The position numbers and the translations under genes are program-made. Shown here piece after piece: positions 1-8,164 of a stretch of DNA of 49,219 nt. The DNA comes from Caryophanales bacterium (lineage in GTDB: Bacteria > Bacillota > Bacilli > Exiguobacteriales > Exiguobacteriaceae): assembly GCA_902363455.1 (NCBI GenBank), contig CABJAC010000010.1:1-49219 (forward strand), written 5' to 3'. Positions within the stretch are counted from its first letter, which is position 1. Every line of letters starts with the position of its first letter. The notes beneath the pieces are model-generated. The model did not search any database. It worked only from the letters and a program-made list of their open reading frames with translations, and was not told where the DNA came from.

Positions 1-2
1 TC

Positions 3-101
3 GCTCAAGCGCTCGCCTGGATTAATGGGAGACCTCGGAAATGTCTCAACTGGAAAACTGCATACGAGGTCTTCACGGAAGAAGTGTTGCACTTAATTTG
101 A
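3..101 (+). mobile_element. IS30-family transposase, C-terminal fragment
   Basis: The window opens inside an open frame of 32 codons ending at the TGA at 99-101. The peptide reads WINGRPRKCLNWKTAYEVF and then EEVLHL, which is the characteristic C-terminal tail of IS30-family DDE transposases (RPRKxLxWxTPxEVF). The remaining transposase lies to the left of the window. The AT-rich bases just after the stop should hold the right terminal inverted repeat, but I cannot fix its end without the left copy. The element borders the immunity-gene array and could have truncated or delivered part of it. Confidence 0.85.
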
Positions 102-586
102 CAAACCGTCAATTAAAAATAAAAATTCCCAATAATGTTAGCTAATTATATGATATAAGGTATAAATAGAATTTCTTCGAGGAATTACAAAAGTTGCGCA
201 GAAAGAAAATTATAGGAGATACATATGAGTTTGACCATCAGGTAGTAATGATGTCGGTTAAACAGCCGGAAGCGGAGGAAGATGTCACAGAATTGCTGTG
301 CGGCTGACGACGCATGCTCTAGAAACAGGACGGGTGTTTGATTTGGGGTAATTTCACATAATGCTTGAGATGGTGTTCGAACAATACGGGTTCGCAGGAG
401 TTTACGTTACAGCTCCCATCGTTGAATATTTTAAAGGGAACTACGCCTTTGCGAATTTACAGATGGGTCAGGCAAGGATTCATTATTAGGAGCGTTTCAT
501 TGGTTTATATCCGGGCGGCGAAAGCTTTACGCGACGGAACTGAGTTCATTTTCAAAACATCTGCAAAACTAAAGGAGAGACATCAT
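102..586. other. Gene-poor stretch with decayed coding fragments
   Basis: This 485-bp stretch has no convincing intact gene. A good ribosome site (AGGAG near 212) precedes an ATG at 224 that meets a stop after seven codons, and another frame from 361 to 489 runs for 42 codons without a clear ribosome site. The frame of the next gene stays open upstream to 365, but its own ribosome site lies at 571-577, so that extension is not needed. The pattern fits remnants of genes truncated by the adjacent IS30 insertion. Confidence 0.5.
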
Positions 587-1309
587 ATGGAACAGATAAC
601 AGGCTTACCCGGAATTTCAGAAGAACGTCTGAAGGAAGTCGAGGCAGAACTCGGATTTTCGCTGCCATCCGAGTTGCGGGCGTACTTTAAAAAAGAAAAC
701 AAGTTCGAAGCCGGTGAGTGGCAATTCCATCCGATCAAGGACGAACTGTATATCAAGCGGACATGGGAAGACATCGTCCGTGTCAACTCGACGGATACAG
801 AAGACTATCCGGACGGGTTCTTCCGGATTGCTGCGGACGGTTCCGGGGATGAGCTCGGCTATCTCTTGCCGGACGCAGAAACCATCGTCCTGTGGGATCA
901 CGAAGAACAGGAGTTGTTCCCGGTCGCCCCTACGCTCGTAGCCTTTTTGGAACAAGAGCAACAGCTGTCAGACAGTGCCATGCAAGCGGATGAATTCTTT
1001 GAAACCGTACTCGAGACAGGATCTGTCTACGGATTATCGAAACTAAAACAGTCGGGTTGGGCCTATTGTCCGTCGAACCAAGATGAATCGGATGTGTTAT
1101 TGTTCTTCTCGACGGAAGAAGGAGCGCGGGCCTGCCAGACAAACGGATGGGAGAATTATCATCTCATTCGCCTCGATCTCGATGTCTTTACAGACGGCTG
1201 GTTGCCGAACATGATTCAGGACGGTTTGTATTGCGGATTGAACTGGGATGCCGGTTTACAGGGGCTCGAGCTGAACCCGGAGAACGTTCTCGAGGAACTC
1301 GAAGGCTGA
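587..1309 (+). CDS. SMI1/KNR4 - DUF2750 two-domain putative immunity protein
   Basis: This is a 240-residue cytosolic protein. Residues about 1-125 look like an SMI1/KNR4 domain: the opening ISEERLKEVEAELGFSLPSE and the following LRAYF are its usual first helices. Residues about 130-240 match DUF2750: FFETV, VYGLSK, GWAYC, LLFFSTEEGA, then YHLIRLDL and GLNWD near the end. Both families are common in polymorphic-toxin immunity loci, where SMI1/KNR4 proteins bind and block a cognate toxin. The start at 587 is chosen for its AAAGGAGA ribosome site; the frame is open further upstream. Which toxin it would neutralise cannot be told. Family calls are from recognised motifs; the immunity role is inferred. 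Confidence 0.75.
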   Translation: MEQITGLPGISEERLKEVEAELGFSLPSELRAYFKKENKFEAGEWQFHPIKDELYIKRTWEDIVRVNSTDTEDYPDGFFRIAADGSGDELGYLLPDAETIVLWDHEEQELFPVAPTLVAFLEQEQQLSDSAMQADEFFETVLETGSVYGLSKLKQSGWAYCPSNQDESDVLLFFSTEEGARACQTNGWENYHLIRLDLDVFTDGWLPNMIQDGLYCGLNWDAGLQGLELNPENVLEELEG

Positions 1310-1387
1310 CGACAGAGTAAGCACCACTTTTCCGGCCGGACGAGCGGGAATGTGGTGTTGTATTTCGAAACGAAGGGAAGAGTAAAC

Positions 1388-1912
1388 ATGAAAAAACTAG
1401 GTACTTTTCATAATCAACAAGGCGATATGATCGTTTCGGACCCAGCTTTTCTTGAACCGGATCCGGAATTTAACATCACGATTCCGGTTGCATCTGATTC
1501 GACATGGACGGTCTGGTATAACGAGGACGACCAGCCGGAAATTAATTTAGTGTACTTGACGATTGATGATCACGCAGATATTGCAGCGGATGACTTTGAC
1601 ATTCTTGAAGGTTATGCAGTGGTGGATTCCTCACAGCTCGTCGTCATGAATACAGCAGATTACGGAAAACGCGAGGCCATTGATTGGGAGATTCGGAACA
1701 CGCTTGAGTTCGATGATGAGATTGATCCATTTTATATCGCGATCTCGGATCAATTGATGGAAGAGGAAATTTTTCTGTTTCCGTTTGGTGTTGCCGTCCA
1801 GTTGATGGGAGACGGCCACTACAAGGTTCGTGTACGACGTAACGGGGATCAAGTTACAGGCATCCTGCTCGTCATCGGGGAACATGAAGATTTTGAAGAG
1901 GACTTCGAATAA
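1388..1912 (+). CDS. Uncharacterised acidic protein, immunity-array member
   Basis: This 174-residue protein has no signal peptide or membrane segment and is very acidic, ending in EDFEEDFE. The N-terminus has a GDMIVSDPAFL stretch that recalls the start of DUF4241-type proteins, but the resemblance is short. The start at 1388 (MKKLGTF) follows a GAAGGGAAGAG ribosome site; an in-frame ATG exists at 1352 but has a poorer site. It sits between the SMI1/DUF2750 gene and a terminator-like hairpin, in line with the other small genes of the array. Function unknown; an antitoxin-like binding protein is a guess based on location. Confidence 0.65.
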   Translation: MKKLGTFHNQQGDMIVSDPAFLEPDPEFNITIPVASDSTWTVWYNEDDQPEINLVYLTIDDHADIAADDFDILEGYAVVDSSQLVVMNTADYGKREAIDWEIRNTLEFDDEIDPFYIAISDQLMEEEIFLFPFGVAVQLMGDGHYKVRVRRNGDQVTGILLVIGEHEDFEEDFE

Positions 1913-1933
1913 TTGAATACTAGTGATTAAAGG

Positions 1934-1987
1934 AATCTCACCTAAGCTTGTTAAAGTAATCATTCAAGTAGAGGGTGAGATTTTTTC
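1934..1987 (+). terminator. Long-loop terminator-like hairpin
   Basis: AATCTCACC at 1934-1942 pairs with GGTGAGATT at 1974-1982, followed directly by a run of Ts. The loop is about 31 nt, longer than usual, so efficiency is uncertain. It follows the gene ending at 1912. Confidence 0.5.
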
Positions 1988-2066
1988 AATATCCATGTCC
2001 GAAATCTTGATCACAAGATGTTAAAGAGCATTTAAAAGACGAGCTGATGAAAGGAGGACTATTTCC

Positions 2067-2546
2067 ATGAAGACAACGTATTCCCGGGCAGAGCTTCTAA
2101 AACTCGACGATCCGTTTGAATATGAATTTGGTCTCCCGTTGAAGATCAACGATCTGCCCTCATCCGTGATAGAAGAGGATATTCCGGATAGTAAAACGAA
2201 ACTGCTTGAGAAGCTGGCGGAAGGTTATTCCTTGATCATTCAAAAACCGCGGTTTCCAAACGAGAAAGTGTTTACTGCGCTTCAACTGTTGGATGAAAAT
2301 GAGTTCATGAAACTGTATACGGTAAACGAAACACCCTTTACTGAAGCATTGTGGGATCTTTTGTATGAGAGTGAATACGACCTTCACTGGGCATTCTTTT
2401 TACTAAAAGAGATGACAGGTGTGGTTTTCGAATTGCCCTATACGGGTGGAGGGACTCGCTCTCTGAGTCTCTCAGGTCTGAACGCAAATACCCTGATTCA
2501 TCTACGGCTTGAAGTAGACGAAAGCGTGACCTGTCGGTGGGATTGA
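2067..2546 (+). CDS. Hypothetical protein, immunity-array member
   Basis: This 159-residue soluble protein starts at an ATG behind a near-perfect GAAAGGAGG ribosome site. I do not recognise the family. It is acidic and aromatic-rich (ALWDLLYESEYDLHWAFFLL in the middle) with a Gly/Ser-rich segment near residues 125-140, and it ends in CRWD. No transmembrane helix is evident. It lies 21 bp upstream of the next gene and the two are probably co-transcribed. Size, acidity and setting fit a toxin-immunity protein, but nothing in the sequence proves it. Confidence 0.65.
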   Translation: MKTTYSRAELLKLDDPFEYEFGLPLKINDLPSSVIEEDIPDSKTKLLEKLAEGYSLIIQKPRFPNEKVFTALQLLDENEFMKLYTVNETPFTEALWDLLYESEYDLHWAFFLLKEMTGVVFELPYTGGGTRSLSLSGLNANTLIHLRLEVDESVTCRWD

Positions 2547-2567
2547 ATAAAGAGAGGAGTCGTAATC

Positions 2568-3197
2568 ATGAAAGTATATATAGAAGAACATGAAGATGCG
2601 ACTCACGTGTACCCTTGGTTATCAAGCACCAAATCGGCGATTCGTTGTCTGTGCATTGTCGGTGAGATGCTTTTGTTTCCAGAAGAAATTGTGCAATTCA
2701 AACAGAAGAGCAGTGAGATGTTACGTAACGAGTTAGGGCAAAGACATGAATTAGATGCGCTTCGCTTTTATTTAGTAACACGGGTGGGAAATGATTTTCA
2801 GTCACGGAGAATATTTGATTATTACAAGTTGTGGCGGGTACTCGAACGTGAAGAAGAATTGAGGGGATTCACATCTCGCATGGAAGTTCTGGTTCATATA
2901 GGGGAAGACCCCTATTACGTTGGCATCGCCGAGTTTGGCATCGAGCAGCTACCGAAAGCGATTGCGCTCGTCGGCGATGATCCGTCAATGTATGGGATTT
3001 TTTGTACAGAAAATGATGAGTCGTCGCACTGTCAGAAACTACTTGATCAAGTGCTCGAAATCGGTCTGACAGAAGATGGGGACTTATCAATCTTTGAGAT
3101 GGTCACGACATTGACAGCAAAAGGATATGCGGTTTGTATGTGGGGGAGTTCTAGTGAAGAACAGGAACTGCAGTATTTTTATTCTCCGCAATTTTGA
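2568..3197 (+). CDS. Hypothetical protein, immunity-array member
   Basis: This 209-residue soluble protein begins at the ATG after AGAGAGGAG. No family was recognised. The first third contains a hydrophobic strand-like segment (AIRCLCIVGEMLLFPEEIV) and the middle is charged and helical. The last part includes LTAKGYAVCMWGSS, after which the frame closes within a stretch where the next, shifted gene may begin. It follows the 2067 gene by 21 bp, so the two likely share a transcript. The role is unknown; membership of the putative immunity array is positional inference. Confidence 0.6.
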   Translation: MKVYIEEHEDATHVYPWLSSTKSAIRCLCIVGEMLLFPEEIVQFKQKSSEMLRNELGQRHELDALRFYLVTRVGNDFQSRRIFDYYKLWRVLEREEELRGFTSRMEVLVHIGEDPYYVGIAEFGIEQLPKAIALVGDDPSMYGIFCTENDESSHCQKLLDQVLEIGLTEDGDLSIFEMVTTLTAKGYAVCMWGSSSEEQELQYFYSPQF

Positions 3198-3252
3198 ATT
3201 CCTCATCCGGACCGATGATGATGGAATTGGTGATGGGGCAGAGGAGTTCACT

Positions 3253-3554
3253 ATGGATTGTGAAGCAACAAGACGAGAACTATCTTGTTGGTTAGAGAGA
3301 CCTAGTAATTATATCATTTTTGCTGAGCTATTTGCATTTCAAAACGGTGAGATAGAAGACGTCGGAATGACATATGAATGGTTTCAAAAAAGTGATTGTC
3401 AGATTGTGATTGTCAGATTGCGATTCTCATCTATTGTAAACAGAAGATGGATTCAAGAGCTTTCTATACAAACGCAGTGCAGCATAGATATACGGATGTC
3501 GAGTGGGTCAAGGATGACAATAATCCAAGGACAAGTTTGGCAGTATGGAAGTAA
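3253..3554 (+). pseudogene. Small gene frameshifted by a 14-bp tandem duplication
   Basis: Translation from the ATG at 3253 (ribosome site GAGGAG at 3241-3246) gives MDCEATRRELSCWLERPSNY, then passes QKSDCQ. There the DNA carries two adjacent copies of a 14-bp unit, 3394-3407 and 3408-3421, differing only at the last base. The reading frame as it stands runs on to 3564 with an implausible basic tail. Removing one copy restores a frame that reads QIAILIYCKQ, then FYTNAVQHRYTDVEWVKDDN, ending at the TAA at 3552-3554: a 95-residue acidic protein resembling its neighbours in composition. Family not recognised. The duplication may be a reversible slip or a fixed loss. An upstream GTG at 3154 is an alternative start. 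Confidence 0.7.
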
Positions 3555-3617
3555 GAATTGCTAGTAATTTATTTATATATCACTATGACACTATGATTTT
3601 AAAAGGAGGACAAGAAA

Positions 3618-4004
3618 ATGAATCAAGACATGGAAGCGTTCATTAAATCCGTCTATCAAACTGTCGTACAGGAAGGGATGGCTGATTTCAAAGAACTGTA
3701 TCAGGAGAACGTAGATCCCGACGCCAACGATTATACAGCTTGCATCGCACCATATCAGAAGTCGAACGAAGCGGATCAAAAACGAATGATGCAGATGATG
3801 GAACAGACAATCATCGACACGGTCTCTCACGTCTTTGGTATTATCGATGGAAGTTCAGAACTGAGTGGATCCGAGCTTGAAGCGAAACTGACTCTCGTCC
3901 GAGTCGACGAAGAGGGAGAACCGCTCGAGACGATTGAAACAGATGGTGAACTGCAAGATACGTTCTTAGGCTATTTAGAGGATCATGATTTGCATGCGCT
4001 TTAA
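3618..4004 (+). CDS. Hypothetical acidic protein, immunity-array member
   Basis: This 128-residue acidic protein has a strong AAAAGGAGG ribosome site before the ATG. It appears largely helical at the N-terminus (MNQDMEAFIKSVYQTVVQEG) with a Met-rich stretch near residues 57-63. A strand-rich C-terminal half contains KLTLVRVDEEGEPLETIE. It has no export signal or membrane helix and I do not recognise the family. It is followed after 34 bp by the 4039 gene on the same strand, with no terminator between, so the two are probably in one transcript. Confidence 0.6.
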   Translation: MNQDMEAFIKSVYQTVVQEGMADFKELYQENVDPDANDYTACIAPYQKSNEADQKRMMQMMEQTIIDTVSHVFGIIDGSSELSGSELEAKLTLVRVDEEGEPLETIETDGELQDTFLGYLEDHDLHAL

Positions 4005-4038
4005 CCTGAGGGGACAACGAGAATAGAGGAGGAATCAC

Positions 4039-4590
4039 ATGATACAGCTGACGAAACGGAATGGGTCAGATACTTTCTACAAGACCATTTATACGGAAGG
4101 ACGCGTGATCGTCCAGCATCAAGGAATCGTTGGAGCATGGGTGAAAGAAGACGTGAATGAGATACGCGTCTCTCGCTTCAAACGATTAGGTAGACAGATT
4201 CTGCAGCTGGTTGAGGGGTTAGAACGTCAAGGATATCGAGAGTTACAGGAGACAGATTATACAGAACTGGTCGTCCAGTTTCGATATGACGCTGGTCAGG
4301 ATGAAGAAGCGCTGGAGCGACGTCATATGATGGAAGAGATGATTGATGAAGGTCTGCTTCACACTGGAAACGGATCCTGCGAAGGGGGAGATATCGGTAG
4401 CGGTACGATGAACATCTATTACCACGTCGTTGATGTTGAGGCAGCAGTCGCGTTGATCTTTGAGGGGATGAAAGAACATGATGTCCGTGGTGTCCCGAAA
4501 ATTGCGGTGCAATCAGCAGAAAGTTATATCGTCCTGTATCCTCCGGGTGCAACGTTCGAGCTGATGGAAGATAGCGTTCCAAATGAATAG
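4039..4590 (+). CDS. WGR-like hypothetical protein, immunity-array member
   Basis: This 183-residue protein starts after AGAGGAGG. The N-terminal 80 residues (TFYKTIYTEGRVIVQHQGIV, then FKRLGRQ, and later GYREL) resemble the strand pattern of WGR-type domains. That call is structural intuition, not a firm family match. The second half contains a Gly-rich segment (NGSCEGGDIGSGTM) and a predicted alpha/beta tail. Its last eight bases overlap the start of the next gene, which implies translational coupling. A broken relative of its N-terminus lies at 8093, so the family has more than one copy here. Confidence 0.6.
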   Translation: MIQLTKRNGSDTFYKTIYTEGRVIVQHQGIVGAWVKEDVNEIRVSRFKRLGRQILQLVEGLERQGYRELQETDYTELVVQFRYDAGQDEEALERRHMMEEMIDEGLLHTGNGSCEGGDIGSGTMNIYYHVVDVEAAVALIFEGMKEHDVRGVPKIAVQSAESYIVLYPPGATFELMEDSVPNE

Positions 4591-5812
4591 TTGGAGCTGG
4601 ATTCCGATGACGGGAGCAGAAGATGAACAGGTATGGAACGTCATTTGTCGTCAGTTTCACTTTTCGCCAAGCACGACTGAATTTCCGTCCTTTCAAGTGC
4701 CACATCCATTCGTGACGTATTCGACCCGTGATGTGAAGTGGAAAGAAATTGAAACGGTGCTGTCACATATTCTGATTACGTTGACAGATGAAGGCGAACG
4801 CATCATGGCGCTCGACTGGAATCATCAAGGCTACTGGGTCGACCCAAGACAGCCGTTTGAACGAGACGAAGAGGGCACCTGGATCATCCCGGCCTTACCG
4901 GATGGAGATTATAGCTTTTTCATCGCCCGAGATTTTCAGTGGGGCTACCTTGGTCATCCATGGGAACAGAGCGTGACACTGTTTGGTGAAAATTTAATGA
5001 CAGCGTTTGAGGAAAGCGGAGTATTTCCAGATGTAATTCGACGAGGGGAGCGACAAATGACATTTCAACCAAATGAGTCAGTTAGTGTTTACCGGCAACT
5101 GTTACCCCGTGATGACTGGAAAGAGCTTGTCCGCATTCAGCTGAATCAATACAGTTATCCGTTTGAGATCAAACTGCTGGAACGTCCCCGGAACACAAAA
5201 CAGCAGCATGAGTATGAGGAGTGGGGAGTCGCATCCCATTTCATCGCGACGGAAACTATACAAATGGAGCGGTTTTTAGAAGGCTTGACGATTCCTCCGA
5301 TGGATATGCTCTCTGAAGAATCCAATACGGTATTAAGGATTCGTAAACAAAGACAAGACATCGTTCTGGTTTCGAATCAAGAGGTGACCATGCACGGTGT
5401 CATCTATGAAGAATTAAAGGACTGGGGAACGGAGTATGAAAACTTTTTTGATGCCATATTGCCGCATGCGACATTCCCACTGGAAGTCGTTTTCTGTGGC
5501 AGAGGTACGCTCGACGATGAGGATTCGATCCATGCGATGACGTTGAACGATACAAATTGGCAAGCGGTCTTCGAAGATCGTCTCTTGCACCTGTTGAACC
5601 GAAAAGAAATCACCTCTGGATTCCTGCCAACGAATTACTCAAAGCCCTCTCAACGAAAGCTCGAGAACTTCATGACAGAGTTCATGTTGATTATTCCCTA
5701 TCATTTTATATTGACGCGTGACGCGACTGGACGCTTTGGCATGTTCGATCATTTTTGTACGAATGAAAAGATTGCCCATTTTGGAAATACAGACGATATT
5801 CAACATGCGTAA
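4583..5812 (+). CDS. DUF2716 protein with an extra C-terminal domain
   Basis: This 409-residue protein overlaps the upstream gene by 8 bp. Residues about 1-165 carry a clear DUF2716 signature: FHFSPSTTEFPSFQVPHP, then MALDWNHQGYWVDP, a tryptophan-isoleucine-proline (WIIP) followed by LPDGDYSFF, and YLGHPWEQSVTLFGENLM. DUF2716 proteins are usually about 150-180 residues and sit in toxin-immunity neighbourhoods of Bacillota. Residues about 170-409 form a second, unrecognised region, so this looks like a fusion of two modules. No signal peptide or membrane segment is seen. The DUF2716 call rests on motifs; the immunity function is inferred from family context and the array. Confidence 0.75.
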   Translation: MNSWSWIPMTGAEDEQVWNVICRQFHFSPSTTEFPSFQVPHPFVTYSTRDVKWKEIETVLSHILITLTDEGERIMALDWNHQGYWVDPRQPFERDEEGTWIIPALPDGDYSFFIARDFQWGYLGHPWEQSVTLFGENLMTAFEESGVFPDVIRRGERQMTFQPNESVSVYRQLLPRDDWKELVRIQLNQYSYPFEIKLLERPRNTKQQHEYEEWGVASHFIATETIQMERFLEGLTIPPMDMLSEESNTVLRIRKQRQDIVLVSNQEVTMHGVIYEELKDWGTEYENFFDAILPHATFPLEVVFCGRGTLDDEDSIHAMTLNDTNWQAVFEDRLLHLLNRKEITSGFLPTNYSKPSQRKLENFMTEFMLIIPYHFILTRDATGRFGMFDHFCTNEKIAHFGNTDDIQHA

Positions 5813-5886
5813 ATAACTGAATCACGATGTATAGGGAAGTTTCGTTTAGTGAATGTGGAACAAGTAGGATACGTGGAGGGAGACTT

Positions 5887-6504
5887 ATGCTGTATATCTA
5901 TCTCGAGGAGCATATCGATCATCCAAAAGTGATCAAAGACCGCTATCTAGACATTGAGGAACCAGATTGCATCAAGTCGATCTATTCGATGGGTTGCATC
6001 CCGAACGATGAAAAAAGAGACTATCAAGCTGATTCGAACGATGTATTGAAATATTTTTTGAAACGTCTGAATCGATTCCCAATTTTCGTGACGTTCGGTG
6101 GCGGCTTTACAGATGAGGAATTAGAACCGTTTTTACAAAGGGAAGACCTATCATATACAAAGATTCAACCATATAAACGCAGATCTTATTACAGCGTTCA
6201 AGTGAACGATGCTAGCGAGCTGGAACGTCTGTTGGACGAAACATACTGGTACGCTGCCGCTAACGATTTTTACTTCCTTTCGTTTAAGAATTTCCTGACT
6301 TTTGAATCGAAGATGATCAGACGATGGTTCTTTAAAAGGGAAATGATTGTTCCTGTTGTTAATACGACGGAAGAAATGTCATTCATTACGATCGAGCATG
6401 ATTTCATGGGCTATTATCTGTTCTCGAACGAAGCCTGTTTTGATACCGAGGAAAAGGTGAAAACATTTCTGCCTGAAGGTGAAGGCATCGACTACTATGA
6501 GTAA
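5887..6504 (+). CDS. Hypothetical protein, immunity-array member
   Basis: This 205-residue soluble protein starts at 5887 (MLYIYLEEHID), chosen because of the GTGGAGGG ribosome site; the frame is open 60 bases further up without one. It is rich in Tyr, Phe and Asp/Glu. A central segment (RFPIFVTFGGGFTDEELEPF) looks like a strand-turn-helix, and the C-terminus reads EGEGIDYYE. I recognise no family. It lies 45 bp upstream of the 6550 gene on the same strand. Role unknown; the setting suggests one more member of the immunity array. Confidence 0.6.
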   Translation: MLYIYLEEHIDHPKVIKDRYLDIEEPDCIKSIYSMGCIPNDEKRDYQADSNDVLKYFLKRLNRFPIFVTFGGGFTDEELEPFLQREDLSYTKIQPYKRRSYYSVQVNDASELERLLDETYWYAAANDFYFLSFKNFLTFESKMIRRWFFKREMIVPVVNTTEEMSFITIEHDFMGYYLFSNEACFDTEEKVKTFLPEGEGIDYYE

Positions 6505-6549
6505 GGGAAATTAAAAACGGCAAATCTTAAAGAAAGGGGAGGCGAGAAT

Positions 6550-6945
6550 ATGTTTGGGATCAGTACGAGTTTAAAAGAAGTTCCGGAAGAAGAAAAAGAT
6601 ATTCTCCGTTACCCGAGTCGCGTCCATATTTTTTTAATTCAAGACTTCTCCAGCGTTTCGGATCGTTGTGATTTGCTGATTCATCTTGATTCCTATGCTA
6701 ATAAATTGTTTGTAGCAAAAGAAGTAAACGAGCTGATTGGAATCTGTGAACTACTCATTCAACGGTATTGTACGCCAAAGGAACCGTGGTTATTGAATCA
6801 GGCACATTATTATCCAAACGAACCTTGGCTGATCCATCAATCAGATGAGTTAATAATGGAACTGCATCATTTTTTAGAGTTGCTCAAGCGAATGTGTATC
6901 GCGTCTGTGTACAAAAACGCGTTGATTTGTTTTTGGGGTGACTGA
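6550..6945 (+). CDS. Hypothetical protein, paralogue A of a convergent pair
   Basis: This 131-residue protein has an AAAGGGGAGG ribosome site. It shares a clear pattern with the opposite-strand gene at 6990-7346: RC(D/A)LLI(H/Q)LD, a Y..KLF segment, then ELIGICELL against ELLGICEVL. Shared (P)EPW and LHHFLELLKRMCI against LHYFLQKLKSMCI follow. It differs by an insertion of about 13 residues around residue 85 (YYPNEPWLIHQS), which looks like an internal repeat of the EPWL segment. The two genes run towards each other with 44 bp between stops. No known domain was recognised; the likely fold is helical. Confidence 0.7.
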   Translation: MFGISTSLKEVPEEEKDILRYPSRVHIFLIQDFSSVSDRCDLLIHLDSYANKLFVAKEVNELIGICELLIQRYCTPKEPWLLNQAHYYPNEPWLIHQSDELIMELHHFLELLKRMCIASVYKNALICFWGD

Positions 6946-6989
6946 TTAACTAGAATGTCATCCGAAAATTAATCGTTTAAAAATCAGTA

Positions 6990-7346
6990 TCAGGATAACC
7001 CTTGGAAGAAAATTAGTCGATCTTGATAAACAGCCTGTATACACATGCTTTTTAATTTTTGCAAAAAATAATGCAAATCTTGAATGAGGGGGTCTGCTGA
7101 CTTCAACTTCCATGGTTCATGAGGGAAACAATGTCGATGAGAAAGAACCTCACAAATACCAAGAAGTTCAAGGACTTCAGTGGGCTTGAATAGTTTATCT
7201 TCGTATTCATCCAGTTGGATGAGTAAAGCGCAGCGGTGTTTAATGACCTCAGCATCCTGATATAAAAAATTCTGTAGGTGATCGGGATAGATTAACGTCT
7301 CCTCTTGATCTGAACTGTCGATTAGATCGTTTCTGATCAAAAACAT
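6990..7346 (-). CDS. Hypothetical protein, paralogue B of a convergent pair
   Basis: This 118-residue protein on the minus strand is a paralogue of the plus-strand gene ending at 6945. Both share the block order CALLIQLDEYEDKLF, GICEVL, HEPWKL and a final YFLQKLKSMCI followed by Y and a short aromatic tail. The ribosome site AAGGAGG lies upstream of the ATG at 7346. It is probably co-transcribed with the gene at 7375-7791, 28 bp upstream. An inverted duplication of an immunity-type gene is the simplest reading. No enzyme motif is visible. Confidence 0.7.
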   Translation of the reverse strand: MFLIRNDLIDSSDQEETLIYPDHLQNFLYQDAEVIKHRCALLIQLDEYEDKLFKPTEVLELLGICEVLSHRHCFPHEPWKLKSADPLIQDLHYFLQKLKSMCIQAVYQDRLIFFQGLS

Positions 7347-7374
7347 CTGTAAGTCCTCCTTCGTGTTTTAGTTA

Positions 7375-7791
7375 TTAAGTAGGTTTCTTCAGTAAATAAC
7401 GAGGCGGGGCTCCGAATGACTGTTCTGCTTCAAAGTAAGCGAGTTCACCAGGAATGCAGGAAATGATGGAAGAAAAGCCAAATCCGACGGCGTGTTCAAG
7501 CGCTTCTTTCAGAGGTAATTCTTTTCCGTTGATCCCTTCATTCTCTGACAAACAGTAACAGGTATCCGGCGCTCCATGCTTTTTTAATAAATCGTAAATA
7601 TCTTCGTACCACGAATTGGGTGGAGGGATTTCAATCAAGTACTCGTTTTTGAGCATATTTTTATATAGATGATCCAGTCGATAGAGGGCTTGATCCCGTT
7701 TTTTAGGCGAAAACAGTTCATGGAGTACACGCTCCTGCACCCGTTTGACAAAGAATGATTTAACGAGAATCGTTTCCTGTTCTTTATTCAT
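7375..7791 (-). CDS. Conserved hypothetical protein of Bacillales toxin-immunity loci
   Basis: This 138-residue protein begins MNKEQETILVKSFFVKRVQE and ends with a conserved-looking block ISCIPGELAYFEAEQ followed by GAPPRYLLK. I recall this protein type as a frequent small hypothetical in Bacillus and relatives, often close to Rhs/WapA-type or LXG toxins, but I know no domain name for it. The start at 7791 has an AAAGGA ribosome site. It heads a two-gene minus-strand unit with the paralogue at 6990-7346. Immunity is an inference from setting. Confidence 0.65.
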   Translation of the reverse strand: MNKEQETILVKSFFVKRVQERVLHELFSPKKRDQALYRLDHLYKNMLKNEYLIEIPPPNSWYEDIYDLLKKHGAPDTCYCLSENEGINGKELPLKEALEHAVGFGFSSIISCIPGELAYFEAEQSFGAPPRYLLKKPT

Positions 7792-8092
7792 ACAATAATG
7801 TCCTTTCTAAGTACCTAATCGCATTTTCTCCATTTTCTAACAGACAACTCAATGGATAGAACGATGTAAGAAAATTAAAGTTGAGATGTTTTTCTCTTAT
7901 GAAACTTAATAAAGAAAAAATCGCATTTGTTAGTAATATAACATTTTTGGGCTAGAAAACAGTTTGATTCAGGAAAAACGACAATACATATATTGGTGGA
8001 ATTGCTCATGATTGTATCACTCTTACAGAAAGATAATCGATGATGATCGGCTTGAACAATCCGTATGGAACAGAATAAAGGGAGATACCAGC
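7792..8092. other. AT-rich intergenic region
   Basis: About 300 bp separate the divergent minus-strand unit from the gene remnants on the right. The sequence is AT-rich with several A and T tracts. Near 8041-8078 a short frame ending NNPYGTE and a stop looks like the tail of a lost gene. Promoters for the minus-strand unit are expected here, but none stands out clearly. Confidence 0.4.
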
Positions 8093-8164
8093 ATGATTCA
8101 ATTGTTAAAACAAATCGACGATGAAGTCTATCACATCGTCTATCACCAAGAAGGAAGTACCTGA
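8093..8164 (+). pseudogene. Remnant of a WGR-like gene (N-terminus only)
   Basis: Behind a good ribosome site (AAGGGAGA) an ATG opens a frame of only 23 codons, MIQLLKQIDDEVYHIVYHQE, and then a stop. The start MIQL followed by a lysine and a later Y...(Y)..EG pattern parallels the intact gene at 4039. Shifting frame just before the stop continues the match with LIHQGMVV against VQHQGIVG. I read it as the 5' stub of a second copy that was frameshifted and then joined to unrelated gene debris. Confidence 0.55.

Noticed and set aside
361..489. A 42-codon frame containing VFEQYGFAGVYV, which recalls a segment of eukaryotic actin-related protein Arp2.
   Set aside because: The likeness is about ten residues, from memory, with no further actin motifs around it and no ribosome site; chance is the better explanation.
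365..586. N-terminal extension of the SMI1/DUF2750 protein.
   Set aside because: The internal ATG at 587 has a strong ribosome site and begins at the domain; the upstream part is odd in composition.
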